NCBI GenBank assembly: GCA_963753845.1
Contig: CAVWEI010000025.1
Span: 65,069 to 129,068 of the forward strand
Length of the DNA stretch: 64,000 bases
DNA from: Thiosocius sp963753845
GTDB taxonomy: Bacteria > Pseudomonadota > Gammaproteobacteria > Chromatiales > Chromatiaceae
Direction of reading: 5' to 3'
Below are positions 8,613-18,760 of the stretch, piece by piece. The notes beneath the pieces are model-generated. The model saw only the letters and a program-made list of their open reading frames with translations, had not been told where the DNA came from and did not search any database. The number at the start of each line of letters is the position of its first letter. Within the stretch, counting starts at the first letter, position 1. Both the position numbers and the translations under genes were made by a program.

Positions 8613-11600
8613 ATGAGTGAAAAAATTGCAGTCGTCGGATATTCCTGCCGGTTACCCGGGGGTAGATTCAGCGAACTTTGGGCAAGACTTTGCGACGGGG
8701 AGGATCTCGTCACTGAGATACCGCCGGACCGCTGGGCTGTGGAGACGTATTCGCACCCGAGCAAGTCGCAGCCCGGAACGGCGTATACGGCCCGGGCAGG
8801 TACGATCGGGGATGTGAGCGGGTTCGATGCGGCGTTCTTTGGGATCTCGCCGCGTGAAGCGGCGCAAATGGACCCGCAGCAACGTATTTTGCTGGAGTTG
8901 GCCTGGGAGGCCTTCGAGATCGGGGGAGTGACACTTTCTTCCGTGAAAGGTGCCTTGGGAGGAGTGTTTCTCGGGTTTTCCAGCTCAGATTGGTCTTACA
9001 GGCGTGCCGATGATCTGGCGTCGTTCGATGCCACGTCGATGACCGGTCAGACCGGCAGTGTTGCGGCCAACCGGATTTCGTATCAGCTCGACCTGCGTGG
9101 CCCCAGCATGGCGGTCGACACGGCGTGCTCCTCATCCCTGGTGGCGTTTCACCAGGCCTGCCGCTCGATTCAGGCGGGGGAATCTGAATTTGCGCTCGCG
9201 GGCGCGATCACTTTGCATCTGCATCCTCTCCCTTTTGTAGGCTTTGCCCGTGCCTCGATGTTGTCGCCCAGAGGGGTCTGCAACGTTTTTGACGCCCGCG
9301 GGGACGGTTATGTACGTTCCGAGGGGGGCGGGATGTTCTTACTCAAGCCTTTGAAGAAAGCCATTGCTGATGGCAACACGATCTACGGCGTTGTTGCGGG
9401 CACGGGGGTGAATTGCGACGGCCGTACGAACGGGATCACGGTACCTGGCCTTGAGACCCAAACAGCGTTGCTGCGGGATGTCTACCGAAGAGCCGGAATC
9501 CACCCATCGGAAGTTGACTATGTCGAGGCTCACGGCACCGGCACGCCAGTGGGTGATCCTATTGAATGCGGCTCGATAGGTATGGAGATCGGATGTAACC
9601 GGCCCAAGGATGCGCCGCTGCTGATAGGGTCTGTCAAGAGCAACATGGGACACTTGGAAACCGCATCCGGTGTTGCTGGTCTGGCCAAGGCCATCCTTTG
9701 CCTGCAGCATCGGCAAGTCCCACCGACCATCAACCTGAATATACCGAATCCCAACTTAAGGCTTGATGATTGGAATCTGAGGGTCGTTACGAAAAACACC
9801 CCTCTCGATCCCACCAAGCGTCTCACGATCGGTGTCAACTCCTTTGGCTTTGGCGGCGCCAACGCGCATGTGGTGTTGCAGACTGCAGACAAAGACCCGG
9901 TTGCCGCGCCAGGAGAAGACGCATCTGATCACGATGTAACGAATCTTCCGCTCGTTGTCTCCGGGCGCGGTGAGGCAGCGGTAAGGGCGGCGGCTGGACA
10001 ACTCGCAGCCCATATTGAGGATCACCCCGATACCGCGATATACGACATCGCCTACAGCGCTGCAGTCCACCGCGACTGGCACCCGGATCGTGCAATCGTT
10101 TTTGCCGGGGATGCTGCGGCGCAATTGAATGGCTTGAAGGAGTATGCCGGCGGCGGGTTACCGGTCGGCGTGGTCAGTGGCAAGACCTTGGCGAACGCAT
10201 CCAACCCGGTTTTCGTTTTCTCTGGAAATGGCTCTCAATGGGCCGGTATGGGGCAGGATCTGCTGGACCACTCAGAGGTGTTCCACAATGCGGTGCGTGC
10301 AGTTGATGCCATTTTCACACAGTACGCGGACTTCTCCATTTTGGAAGAACTCAGCAACGGTATCACTGAGCAACGGCTGGAATTGACCGAAGTTGCCCAG
10401 CCGGCCTTGTTCGCCGTCCAGGTTGGTATTACCGAAATGCTGCGTGACCTCGGTGCCGAACCGGCTGCGATGCTCGGCCATAGTGTGGGCGAAGTGGCTG
10501 CCGCCTGGGCATGCGGGGCCTTGACTCTGAAACAGGCGGTCCGCGTGATCTTCCAGCGCAGCCAGCAGCAAGGCAGCACCAAGGGAGGTGGTGCAATGAC
10601 CGCTGTTGGCCTGGGTGAACAAGCTTGTGGCGATCTTCTACGGGAGCTCGCTCCGGATGGACGCATCGTGATCGCTGGCATCAACAGCCCGCGCGGTGCG
10701 ACGGTGGCCGGCTCGGTAGCGGATTTGAACAGGCTTGAGGCGGCGCTTGCGGAGCGCGAGGTCTTCTATCGCCGTTTGGGTTTGGACTATGCTTTTCATA
10801 GTCCGGCGATGGATCCTATTCGTACGTCCCTGGAACGAGATCTGGCAGGCCTGAAACCCAGTACGGGTCAGAAGTTGTTCTATTCAACGGTCACGGGTGG
10901 GCGCCTGCCTGGCAACAAACTTGATGCGGAGTACTGGTGGCGGAATATCCGCGAGCCTGTGCGCTTTCAGGGTGCTATCGATGCCTTGATCGCTGATGGC
11001 TACAATCTTTTTGTCGAGATTGGTCCGCACGCCGTACTGCGCACCTACATCAATGATTGTTTGCGCGCCGCCTCGATCGAGGGCAGGGTCGGTTCCACCC
11101 TGCAGCGGGACGACGGCGGCCCAGGGCGGGTCCAAGCCGCATTCTATCAATTGCTGGTGGACGGTGCGCCGTTCGACCCGCGCAGCCTGTTTCCCAGCAA
11201 AGGCTGCTTCGTCGATATCCCCACCTATCCGTGGCAGCGGGAGCATTTTTGGCACCCGGTGACGTCCGCGGGCTACAACCTCATCAACCGTTACAACGAG
11301 CATCCACTCCTCGGTTACCGTCTGCGCGAAAACGATACCGAATGGGAGAATCAACTCGATACCTCGAGGTACAGCAACCTGGCCGACCATGTCGTTGGCG
11401 ACATGGCGGTCTTTCCGGCGGCCGGTTTCGTGGAGATGGCGCTAGCTGCAGCAGACCTGTGGTTCGGCAAACACCCCCGAAAGACGGCGGCCAGCGAAGT
11501 CGCACCTGCGGATTTTTCGCCGCAAGAGATTGAGGAACTCGAGATTCTCGCACCATTGCTGCTGGAGGATGAGTCGGCAAGGACAGTGCGCTTTAGCATC

Positions 11601-14600
11601 GATCCCGGCGACGGTCGATTCAGCATCCGTAGTCGACAGTACCTCGGCGAGGATCCCTGGCAGTTGCACGTGGTTGGGCGCCTGCTTGGTGCACCGATCG
11701 GCGTTGGCTCAACTCCCAAACTGAGGCTTCCGGCACGTGAGGTTGATACCAGCGGCGATTGGCACTACACCCTGACCGCGAGGGTGGGTCTCGACTACGG
11801 GCCTGCCTATAGATCGGTGACCGGCTTATGGCTTGGCGACAAACAGGTCACCGCGCGCCTCTCGGCACCGCAAGAAGTTGTTCACGAACTGCACACGAAT
11901 CTGTTGCACCCCACCTTTTTGGATGGTTGTTTTCAGCTGTTGGTCGACATCCTGCGGGATGAGATAACTGATCGTGGCGGCGTAGCCTTCGTACCGGTCA
12001 AGGTGGGGCGCCTACGTTTGCATCGCCCCGGACTTGAGGTCAGTCACGCTCGTGCAACTTTGCTGCGCCGCAGTCCACGTTCGATAGTGGCAAACTTCGA
12101 GCTATACGACGCTGGCGGTGACCTGGTGGCCGATCTCAAACAGGTTCGTTTTCGTGCCGTGCTGCTGCGTCGCGCTGTTGTGGAGCACACCGGATACCTG
12201 CGGTTCGAATCTGTACCCAGGCCCCTCTCCGCGCCCCGGTCTCCCGTGCTGCCGGCGAATGGGCGGCTGCCGGCCGTATGCTCTCGCCGGTTGCACGAGG
12301 CGGGCCGCGTGGCGGCGCGCCACCGGTATTACGACGAAGTGGAGCCGCTTCTGGATGTGCTGTGTGCAGCCTTCGCCCAGCAGGCGTTGCGCCGACTCTG
12401 TGCGAATCATGGAGTCGTCGCTGTAGAGCAGCTCGTGACTGCTGGGGCCGTGACCTCCAGATTTGCCCCCTACCTGCAAAATCTGGTCGCAATGCTCCAG
12501 GAAGATGGCGTGCTGGAACCTGCCGGTGAGGGGCTGGTCTGGTCGAGTCATACGGAACTGCCGACACCCACGTCGATTTGGACCAGCTTGCTGGGCGATT
12601 ATCCGGACTATTCTGCGGAGATCCTTACACTCGGACGAGTCGGTGAGCATCTGAGCTCAGTGTTAAGTGGCGAACTTGCCGCGGAGTCTTTGTCGCCGGA
12701 GGATCCGGAGCATCCGATGCAGGCCCATTATTTCAGTGGCTCGCCATCGGTGCGGGCCGGAAATCTGGCGATTGTGGAGATGATCATTTCTGCAGTGGCT
12801 GCGCTGCCACATGGTGAGCGTTTGCGGGTGTTGGAGTTTACCCGTGGCCGATCTCAGGTGGCGGCTCAGCTTTTACCAGATCTGGATCTGGATCGTTGCG
12901 ATTTCGTGTTGGTGTCCACTGACAAAGTGGTGCTGGAGGGTGCAGAGCCTTTGGCGGAAAGATACCCGGGGATAGAGATTCAACTGCTGGATCTGGGGCA
13001 ATCGCGACCTGCTGATCATTTTGACATTGTACTGCTGAGCCAGGAACTTGCGTTTGCGCCAGACCCTGATCGCCTGTTGCAGGCGATGGTTGGGCTGATG
13101 TCTCCCGGTGGTTTGCTGGTGGTTGCCGAACAGCCATCTTCCCGCTGGTCTGAAATGGTTTTCGGATTGCGGCCCGACTGGTGGCGCTCAGGCACCGGGC
13201 GTCCGATACCGAAGCCGCGTTCGGCGTTCGCCTGGTCTGCCCTGCTGGCCCAGCACGGCGTGACCGATGTGAATGTCGTCCATGACCTGCCGGATGCCAA
13301 AGACGGCCCCTACTTGCTGCTGGGGCGGGCAAGTCAGGCATTGACAATCTCTGATGCCCCCCTGGCAGCCTCCGATGCTTGCTGGCTGATCCTTCAAGAC
13401 GCCGAAGGGGAGGGTGCTGTTCTGGCCGATCTGCTGGCGGCGAGACTGCGGGCTGTGGGGCAGCACCCATGCATGGCAGTGGCCGGCAAGCCGCATGATG
13501 AGGACGGCGACATTTATTCCGTGAGCGCCGACGACGCAAAAAGCATTCAGCGGATGTTGGAGCGCTTGCGGGAAAGCCACGGCGATCCCGACGGTATCGT
13601 TTTGTTGCACGGCCTGCCGCTTGGTCCGACCAATGTCGATGCAGCAGGGGATCGTTGCGTGGTGGCTGCAGAATTGGCGAAGGCCTGTGCCGGTATGGGT
13701 ATCAGGCCACACCTGCTTCTGGTTACGGCTGGTGCCACTGCAGACCTGGTGCCTGGGGCGCGCTTTGCACCAATAGTTGATGCCGCGTTGTGGGGTTTCG
13801 GGCGGACGCTGATGAACGAGTTCCCCGATACGCGCATTCGCCTGGTGGAAGTCGCTGACCCGCATGACATGGAGGACGCTGCGGGAGCGCTTATCAGTGA
13901 GATGCTGTCCCCGGACGCTGAGGACGAGGTTATCTACGCATCCAGCGGGCGCTTTGTCCCACGTTTGCGCACCGTGTCGCTCGGCGAACTGGCCAGCGAA
14001 GGGGGTCAGCAGCCTTTGGATCCGCACGTGGCCCGGCTGGATTTCGGTACTCCGGGGCCATTGAAACACCTTATGTGGAGGCCAGTTGCACTGCCTGCAC
14101 CTGACCATGAGCAGGTGGAAATTGAAGTGCATTCGGCTGGATTGAACTTCCGGGACATCATGTATGCCATGGGGTTGTTGTCCGACGAGGCAGTTGAGAG
14201 CGGCTTTGCCGGCCCAACTCTTGGCATGGAGTTGGCCGGCGTGATAACGGCCGTTGGCAGCGATGTGACCGAAATGGCGGTCGGTGATGAGGTGATCGCG
14301 TTTGCGCCCGCCAGTTTTGCGCAACGCGTAGTGACCCCGGTTGCGGCGGTGGCGCGCAAGCCGGCCGAATGGTCCTTCAATGCCGCGGCCACGGTGCCCA
14401 CTACTTTCTTTACAGCCTATTATGCGCTCGACTATCTGGGGAAACTGGAAGAAGGAGAGCGGCTCTTGATCCACGGGGCCGCAGGCGGGGTTGGTCTTGC
14501 GGCCATCCAGTTGGGCAAGGCAATGGGTGCCGAAATTTTTGCCACGGCGGGGAGTGATGCCAAACGTGATGTGGTCCGCCTGCTGGGCGCAGACCACGTG

Positions 14601-16289
14601 ATGGATTCACGCTCGCTGGCTTTCGCCGACAAAGTGTTGGAACTAACCGATGGTGAGGGCGTGGACGTCGTTCTCAATTCATTGGCGGGGGAGGCGATCA
14701 ACCGGAATCTGGGTGTTCTAAGGCCTTTCGGTCGTTTCCTGGAACTTGGGAAGCGCGACTTCTATGAGAATACTCGGATCGGATTGCGGCCATTCCGAAA
14801 TAATATTTCCTATTTTGGCATCGATGCGGATCAGCTGATGGCGGACCGCCCGGCACTGACGCGCAGGCTTTTTGGGGAATTGATGCGTCTGTTTGAGGAC
14901 GGCACGCTCAAACCATTGCCTTATCGCGCCTTTCCAGCCGCGCAGGCTGTCGAGGCTTTTCGTTACATGCAGCAATCCCGGCAGATTGGCAAGGTGGTGC
15001 TGGACTTCGAAGATGGCGTGGGCCCGCTGGAGATCCCTGTACCGGAACCACTGCCATTCGAACTGTCCGCCGCAGGCACTTATCTGATTACGGGAGGTAT
15101 GCGGGGTTTCGGTCTGGAAACAGCGCGGTGGCTGGCTGGCAAGGGTGCCCGCCATTTGGTATTGCTCAGCCGCCGAGGCGCAGCAGACGAGGAGGCCGCG
15201 CAAACCATCGAAGCATTGCAGCGCGAGGGCGTGCATGTGCGCGCCGTGTCATGCGATGTCGCCGACAGAGCAGCGTTGGCGGTGGTATTCGATGATATTG
15301 CGAAAGAAATGCCGCCGGTGCGCGGTATCGTGCACGCGGCGATGGTTATCGACGACGGGTTGGTGCGCAGCTTGAGTCCCGAGCGTATTCGCAAAGTCCT
15401 TGCCCCGAAAATACTGGGGGCACACCATCTTGATGAACTCAGCCGCGACCTGGAACTCGATATCTTTGTCCTCTACTCATCTGTCACCACGTTGTTCGGC
15501 AACCCTGGCCAGGCCAGCTACGTGGCGGCGAACCGTTACCTCGAAGCCCTGGCACATGCACGGCGTACATCCGGTCTGCCGGCGGTGTGTGTAAGTTGGG
15601 GCGCCATTGACGATGTCGGTTACCTGGCCCGTAACAGCGAGATCAAAGAGGCACTGCAGTCGCGCATGGGTGGGGCGGCTCTGACTTCGGCCGAAGCGCT
15701 GCATGCCCTGGAACATTTGCTCGCGCGCGATTTTTCGGGCCTGGGCGTAATGGAGCTGGACTGGAACGCATTGAGACGCTTCCTTCCAACCGCGCTGTCG
15801 CCGAAATATCAAGACTTGGCACAACGGGTTGAAGAGGCCAGTGCGGATGCCGAAGGCTTGGAACAGGTGCATCGTTGGCTGGAAGAGATGGATGATGACG
15901 AGCTATCGGAGGCGCTGTGCGACGCGCTCAAAAAGGAGGTTGGTGAGATCCTGCACGTCTCGCCCGAGCGCATCGAGGATGATCGCTCGCTATATGATCT
16001 TGGTATGGATTCCCTGATGGGCATGGAGCTGGTGGCGGCAGTGGAAGCGCGTTTTGGCGTGACATTGCCGGTGATGGCACTCAGCGAAGGCCTGACAGTG
16101 GCTCGACTGGTCGAGAATATCGTGCATCAGCTTCGAGCCCCTCATGATGGAGATGAGGATGATACCCGTGAACTTGTTACGAGGATCGCGATGCAGCATG
16201 CGAGCGCTGATGAGACGGCAATGATCGAGGATGTGGCGATGGCGCTGGATTCAAAGAAGAGCGGCCCACGATCATTGACGGACAGCTGA
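8613..16289 (+). CDS. Highly reducing type I polyketide synthase, KS-AT-DH-(MT)-ER-KR-ACP
   Basis: 2558 residues, one intact frame. Domains in order: ketosynthase 3-430 (active Cys172 in DTACSSS, His motifs EAHGTGTPVGDP and KSNMGHLE); acyltransferase about 535-830 (Ser624 in GHSVGE, YAFH specificity box); dehydratase about 895-1180 (His926 in HVVGDMAVFP, Asp1104 in FLDGC); a methyltransferase-like region about 1290-1570 whose SAM loop reads VLEFTRGRSQ (1406 on), lacking the GxGxG pattern, so probably inactive; enoylreductase about 1810-2130 (GAAGGVG near 1955); ketoreductase about 2150-2370 (GGMRGFG, Tyr2303); acyl carrier protein about 2420-2500 (Ser2467 in GMDSLMGME). There is no thioesterase. 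The full reducing loop predicts a saturated, fatty-acid-like chain. The stop overlaps the oxoamine synthase start by one base. RkpA (Sinorhizobium) and WcbR (Burkholderia pseudomallei) are comparable capsule-locus enzymes. Confidence 0.93.
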   Translation: MSEKIAVVGYSCRLPGGRFSELWARLCDGEDLVTEIPPDRWAVETYSHPSKSQPGTAYTARAGTIGDVSGFDAAFFGISPREAAQMDPQQRILLELAWEAFEIGGVTLSSVKGALGGVFLGFSSSDWSYRRADDLASFDATSMTGQTGSVAANRISYQLDLRGPSMAVDTACSSSLVAFHQACRSIQAGESEFALAGAITLHLHPLPFVGFARASMLSPRGVCNVFDARGDGYVRSEGGGMFLLKPLKKAIADGNTIYGVVAGTGVNCDGRTNGITVPGLETQTALLRDVYRRAGIHPSEVDYVEAHGTGTPVGDPIECGSIGMEIGCNRPKDAPLLIGSVKSNMGHLETASGVAGLAKAILCLQHRQVPPTINLNIPNPNLRLDDWNLRVVTKNTPLDPTKRLTIGVNSFGFGGANAHVVLQTADKDPVAAPGEDASDHDVTNLPLVVSGRGEAAVRAAAGQLAAHIEDHPDTAIYDIAYSAAVHRDWHPDRAIVFAGDAAAQLNGLKEYAGGGLPVGVVSGKTLANASNPVFVFSGNGSQWAGMGQDLLDHSEVFHNAVRAVDAIFTQYADFSILEELSNGITEQRLELTEVAQPALFAVQVGITEMLRDLGAEPAAMLGHSVGEVAAAWACGALTLKQAVRVIFQRSQQQGSTKGGGAMTAVGLGEQACGDLLRELAPDGRIVIAGINSPRGATVAGSVADLNRLEAALAEREVFYRRLGLDYAFHSPAMDPIRTSLERDLAGLKPSTGQKLFYSTVTGGRLPGNKLDAEYWWRNIREPVRFQGAIDALIADGYNLFVEIGPHAVLRTYINDCLRAASIEGRVGSTLQRDDGGPGRVQAAFYQLLVDGAPFDPRSLFPSKGCFVDIPTYPWQREHFWHPVTSAGYNLINRYNEHPLLGYRLRENDTEWENQLDTSRYSNLADHVVGDMAVFPAAGFVEMALAAADLWFGKHPRKTAASEVAPADFSPQEIEELEILAPLLLEDESARTVRFSIDPGDGRFSIRSRQYLGEDPWQLHVVGRLLGAPIGVGSTPKLRLPAREVDTSGDWHYTLTARVGLDYGPAYRSVTGLWLGDKQVTARLSAPQEVVHELHTNLLHPTFLDGCFQLLVDILRDEITDRGGVAFVPVKVGRLRLHRPGLEVSHARATLLRRSPRSIVANFELYDAGGDLVADLKQVRFRAVLLRRAVVEHTGYLRFESVPRPLSAPRSPVLPANGRLPAVCSRRLHEAGRVAARHRYYDEVEPLLDVLCAAFAQQALRRLCANHGVVAVEQLVTAGAVTSRFAPYLQNLVAMLQEDGVLEPAGEGLVWSSHTELPTPTSIWTSLLGDYPDYSAEILTLGRVGEHLSSVLSGELAAESLSPEDPEHPMQAHYFSGSPSVRAGNLAIVEMIISAVAALPHGERLRVLEFTRGRSQVAAQLLPDLDLDRCDFVLVSTDKVVLEGAEPLAERYPGIEIQLLDLGQSRPADHFDIVLLSQELAFAPDPDRLLQAMVGLMSPGGLLVVAEQPSSRWSEMVFGLRPDWWRSGTGRPIPKPRSAFAWSALLAQHGVTDVNVVHDLPDAKDGPYLLLGRASQALTISDAPLAASDACWLILQDAEGEGAVLADLLAARLRAVGQHPCMAVAGKPHDEDGDIYSVSADDAKSIQRMLERLRESHGDPDGIVLLHGLPLGPTNVDAAGDRCVVAAELAKACAGMGIRPHLLLVTAGATADLVPGARFAPIVDAALWGFGRTLMNEFPDTRIRLVEVADPHDMEDAAGALISEMLSPDAEDEVIYASSGRFVPRLRTVSLGELASEGGQQPLDPHVARLDFGTPGPLKHLMWRPVALPAPDHEQVEIEVHSAGLNFRDIMYAMGLLSDEAVESGFAGPTLGMELAGVITAVGSDVTEMAVGDEVIAFAPASFAQRVVTPVAAVARKPAEWSFNAAATVPTTFFTAYYALDYLGKLEEGERLLIHGAAGGVGLAAIQLGKAMGAEIFATAGSDAKRDVVRLLGADHVMDSRSLAFADKVLELTDGEGVDVVLNSLAGEAINRNLGVLRPFGRFLELGKRDFYENTRIGLRPFRNNISYFGIDADQLMADRPALTRRLFGELMRLFEDGTLKPLPYRAFPAAQAVEAFRYMQQSRQIGKVVLDFEDGVGPLEIPVPEPLPFELSAAGTYLITGGMRGFGLETARWLAGKGARHLVLLSRRGAADEEAAQTIEALQREGVHVRAVSCDVADRAALAVVFDDIAKEMPPVRGIVHAAMVIDDGLVRSLSPERIRKVLAPKILGAHHLDELSRDLELDIFVLYSSVTTLFGNPGQASYVAANRYLEALAHARRTSGLPAVCVSWGAIDDVGYLARNSEIKEALQSRMGGAALTSAEALHALEHLLARDFSGLGVMELDWNALRRFLPTALSPKYQDLAQRVEEASADAEGLEQVHRWLEEMDDDELSEALCDALKKEVGEILHVSPERIEDDRSLYDLGMDSLMGMELVAAVEARFGVTLPVMALSEGLTVARLVENIVHQLRAPHDGDEDDTRELVTRIAMQHASADETAMIEDVAMALDSKKSGPRSLTDS

Positions 16290-17635
16290 TGAAACGGCGT
16301 ACGGGGTCGGGTTTGACTGGGCAGATCAAAGAGCAGTTGATCAAGCAGGCTCTGGAACGGCGTGTTCGGCAGGCTGACAAGCGTGATGCGGAGGAGCCGC
16401 AAGGCATTGGACGGACATTCGCGGATGTCCCGTCGCGCCTGTACAGGTTTGACGAGCATCCTGGCTACCAACGGCTGCGAATCATGCGCGAGGGGGCGGA
16501 CCGTCTGGGTATCGCGAATCCCTTCTTCAAAGCTCACGAAGGCACCTCGGGCAGCATTGCGCACATCGGAGGACGAGAGTACCTCAACTACTCCAGTTAC
16601 AACTACCTGGGCATAACAGGTGAGAACGCCGTCAATTCTGCTGCCAAGGCGGCAATAGACCTTTACGGTACCTCTGCATCTGCGAGCCGCATGGTATCCG
16701 GAGAGCGGCCTGTCCATCGCCAACTGGAAAGTGCATTGGCCGGTGTCTACGGTGTGGACGACGCAGTGGTGTTCGTAAGCGGCCATGCCACCAATGTCTC
16801 GACGATTGGTTACCTGTTTGGACCAAAGGACCTCGTGGTCCACGATGCCCTGATTCACAACAGCGTGCTCCAGGGAATCCAGCTGTCAGGTGCCAAGCGC
16901 TTGTCATTTCCACACAATGACTGGCAGACATTGGATGGTCTGCTTGCACGTGAGCGGCTGCACTTCGAACGAGTGCTGATCGTCATCGAAGGCATCTATA
17001 GCATGGATGGTGACTATCCGGATCTACCTCGCTTTATCGAGCTCAGGCAGCGTCACCATGTATATCTGATGGTGGATGAGGCGCATTCCTTCGGCGTGAT
17101 GGGGGCGGCCGGTAAAGGCATCGCGGAGCATTTCGACATCGATCGTCGCTCAGTGGATATCTGGATGGGGACCTTGAGTAAGGCGTTGGCGAGTTGTGGT
17201 GGCTACATTGCCGGTGACTTTGCTTTGGTGGAGCATCTCAAGCTGGCTGCACCAGGGTTCCTCTACAGCGTGGGAATGGCTCCGCCGGTTGCCGCGGCTG
17301 CCTTGGCCGCGCTGCAGTTGATGTTGGCTGAGCCGGGGCGTGTTCAGACGCTGCAAGCGCGGAGCAAGTTGTTCCTGCAGCTGGCCAAGGCAGCCGGTAT
17401 CAACACAGGCTACAGCCAGGGAATGGCGGTGATCCCGGCCATCGTCGGCAGTTCGATTTCGGCCGCCCGGCTATCGGAGGCTTTGTTCCTGCGCGGAATC
17501 AATGTTCAGCCCATTCTCTACCCCGCGGTGGAAGAAAAGGCGGCACGGTTGCGTTTCTTCATCAGTGCACTGCACTCAGAGGAGCAGATTCGACATACGG
17601 TGGCCGCGCTTGCCGAAGAGCTTGCGCATGTCTGA
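16289..17635 (+). CDS. PLP-dependent alpha-oxoamine synthase (AONS/KBL family), partner of the PKS
   Basis: 448 residues. The fold-type I aminotransferase signatures are clear: NYSSYNYLG, GTSASASRMVSGERPVHRQL, FVSGHATNVSTIG, HDALIHNSVLQG, the Asp/His of MVDEAHSFGVMG, and the PLP lysine Lys298 in GTLSKALASCGGY. Family members condense an acyl thioester with an amino acid, with loss of CO2, giving a 2-amino-3-keto product (8-amino-7-oxononanoate synthase, KBL, serine palmitoyltransferase). An N-terminal extension of about 60-70 residues distinguishes it from BioF. ATG overlaps the PKS stop (TGATG). Because the PKS lacks a thioesterase, this enzyme is the likely off-loading step. It resembles RkpG and WcbT of capsule loci. 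The amino-acid substrate is unknown. Confidence 0.9.
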   Translation: MKRRTGSGLTGQIKEQLIKQALERRVRQADKRDAEEPQGIGRTFADVPSRLYRFDEHPGYQRLRIMREGADRLGIANPFFKAHEGTSGSIAHIGGREYLNYSSYNYLGITGENAVNSAAKAAIDLYGTSASASRMVSGERPVHRQLESALAGVYGVDDAVVFVSGHATNVSTIGYLFGPKDLVVHDALIHNSVLQGIQLSGAKRLSFPHNDWQTLDGLLARERLHFERVLIVIEGIYSMDGDYPDLPRFIELRQRHHVYLMVDEAHSFGVMGAAGKGIAEHFDIDRRSVDIWMGTLSKALASCGGYIAGDFALVEHLKLAAPGFLYSVGMAPPVAAAALAALQLMLAEPGRVQTLQARSKLFLQLAKAAGINTGYSQGMAVIPAIVGSSISAARLSEALFLRGINVQPILYPAVEEKAARLRFFISALHSEEQIRHTVAALAEELAHV

Positions 17636-17724
17636 GGGGCGCGTTTGGCGACGGGCAGATGTCAGCTCCGTTAGCCCGACCACTTGAAGTCCCCTTTATG
17701 CAGCTTGTAAACAGAGGCGTCCCG

Positions 17725-18465
17725 ATGTCTCGGACCTTCCAATGTGACGGCCAGCTGTTGTCGGTTCTCGTCTTCGTGCTGTTGGTGCAGTCACCCGGCT
17801 GGGCCGAACCAAAGGCTTCCACCTTGCAGCTGGCTTTGCCGGTTGAATGTGACAGGAACACCGGTTGCCTGATCCAAAACTACTTTGATCATGACAGTGG
17901 CCCGGGCTTCGCCGACCACACCTGTGGCAGCCTTGGCTATAACGGGCATGACGGCATCGATTTTCGGCTAAAAAATCTGTCGGTAATGCATTCGGGTGTG
18001 GCCGTTCGGGCAGCGGCGCCCGGCAGGGTGCGCGCAATTCGCGATGAGATGCCTGATGTCAGTATTCGTGAGCCGGGGCAATTGACGGCTATTGCCGGGC
18101 GTGAAGCCGGCAATTCTGTCGCAATCCGGCATGCTGGCGGTTGGGAGACACAATACAGTCATCTGAAACACGGCAGTATTCGAGTTGCCCCCGGTGACGA
18201 CGTTGAGGCCGGGGAGGTGCTGGGGCTTGTAGGGCTGTCTGGCATGACGGAGTTTCCGCATCTGCATTTGAGTGTGCGTTACGAGGGCGAACCTGTCGAT
18301 CCGTTCGTTGGTGTCGACAAGGATTTTGAATGCGGTGACGAAACCACGCCGCTTTGGGGGCCGGAAGCCCGGAGTTATTTGAGCTATCGTCCGACCGCCG
18401 ATTATTCAGGCGGGCTTTGCGGAGAAGCGGCCCGAGGTACAAGAAATGGAATCTGGCGAGGATAG
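17725..18465 (+). CDS. Secreted M23 (LytM-type) metallopeptidase, C-terminus lost to frameshift
   Basis: The start at ATG 17725 is chosen over upstream ATGs because it follows AGAGGCG and gives a standard signal peptide (MSRTFQC...LLSVLVFVLLVQ) cut near GWA. The mature part has the M23 zinc site: H and D in NGHDGIDFRL, and HLH in FPHLHLSVRYEG, with QYSHLKHGSI between. It would cleave peptidoglycan cross-bridges or act as a periplasmic regulator. The catalytic domain is intact. The frame ends at 18465 shortly after LCGEAARG, and the expected C-terminal domain continues in other frames (separate entry). It follows the oxoamine synthase by about 90 nt on the same strand, so may be co-transcribed. 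Confidence 0.8.
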   Translation: MSRTFQCDGQLLSVLVFVLLVQSPGWAEPKASTLQLALPVECDRNTGCLIQNYFDHDSGPGFADHTCGSLGYNGHDGIDFRLKNLSVMHSGVAVRAAAPGRVRAIRDEMPDVSIREPGQLTAIAGREAGNSVAIRHAGGWETQYSHLKHGSIRVAPGDDVEAGEVLGLVGLSGMTEFPHLHLSVRYEGEPVDPFVGVDKDFECGDETTPLWGPEARSYLSYRPTADYSGGLCGEAARGTRNGIWRG

Positions 18466-18760
18466 CGTGCAGATCTATCGACGCCGAGGCAGATGCGATC
18501 GCGTTCTGGGTGGAGGTGTACGGTGTTCAGCAGGTGACAACAGGTGATGACTATCTTTGACCCGGCGGGTCAGGGTATTGGCGCATAGGCGCCAGGAATT
18601 ACCCAAGGCCCAGGCAACGATGTTCCGTTATATTGGCAAAAAGCGCCGAGGCGGCCACTGGACAGCGGGGCGCTATCGGGCAGAGTTCAATTTGTACAGA
18701 TCCTCTGCGGGACAAGAAACAAGCATTATCGAATTGTCCCGGGAAATCGAGGTCAAATGA
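18466..18760 (+). pseudogene. Frameshifted C-terminal domain of the M23 peptidase gene
   Basis: Continues the preceding gene in other frames: DAIAFWVEVYGVQQ around 18490-18530, then RRQELPKAQATMFRYIGKK and HWTAGRYRAEFNLYR in the frame ending at 18760 (REIEVK). This looks like the beta-sandwich tail seen after the M23 domain in related secreted proteins. At least two frame changes are needed. Joined, the protein would be about 340 residues. Confidence 0.6.

Noticed and set aside
13188..14597. 469-codon minus-strand frame within the PKS gene
   Set aside because: Antisense shadow of a conserved PKS region whose plus-strand translation carries ER-domain motifs.
8613..16289. The PKS as a stand-alone antibiotic or PUFA cluster
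   Set aside because: No tailoring, resistance, phosphopantetheinyl transferase or further module genes nearby; the oxoamine synthase and capsule neighbours fit a capsule-lipid role better.
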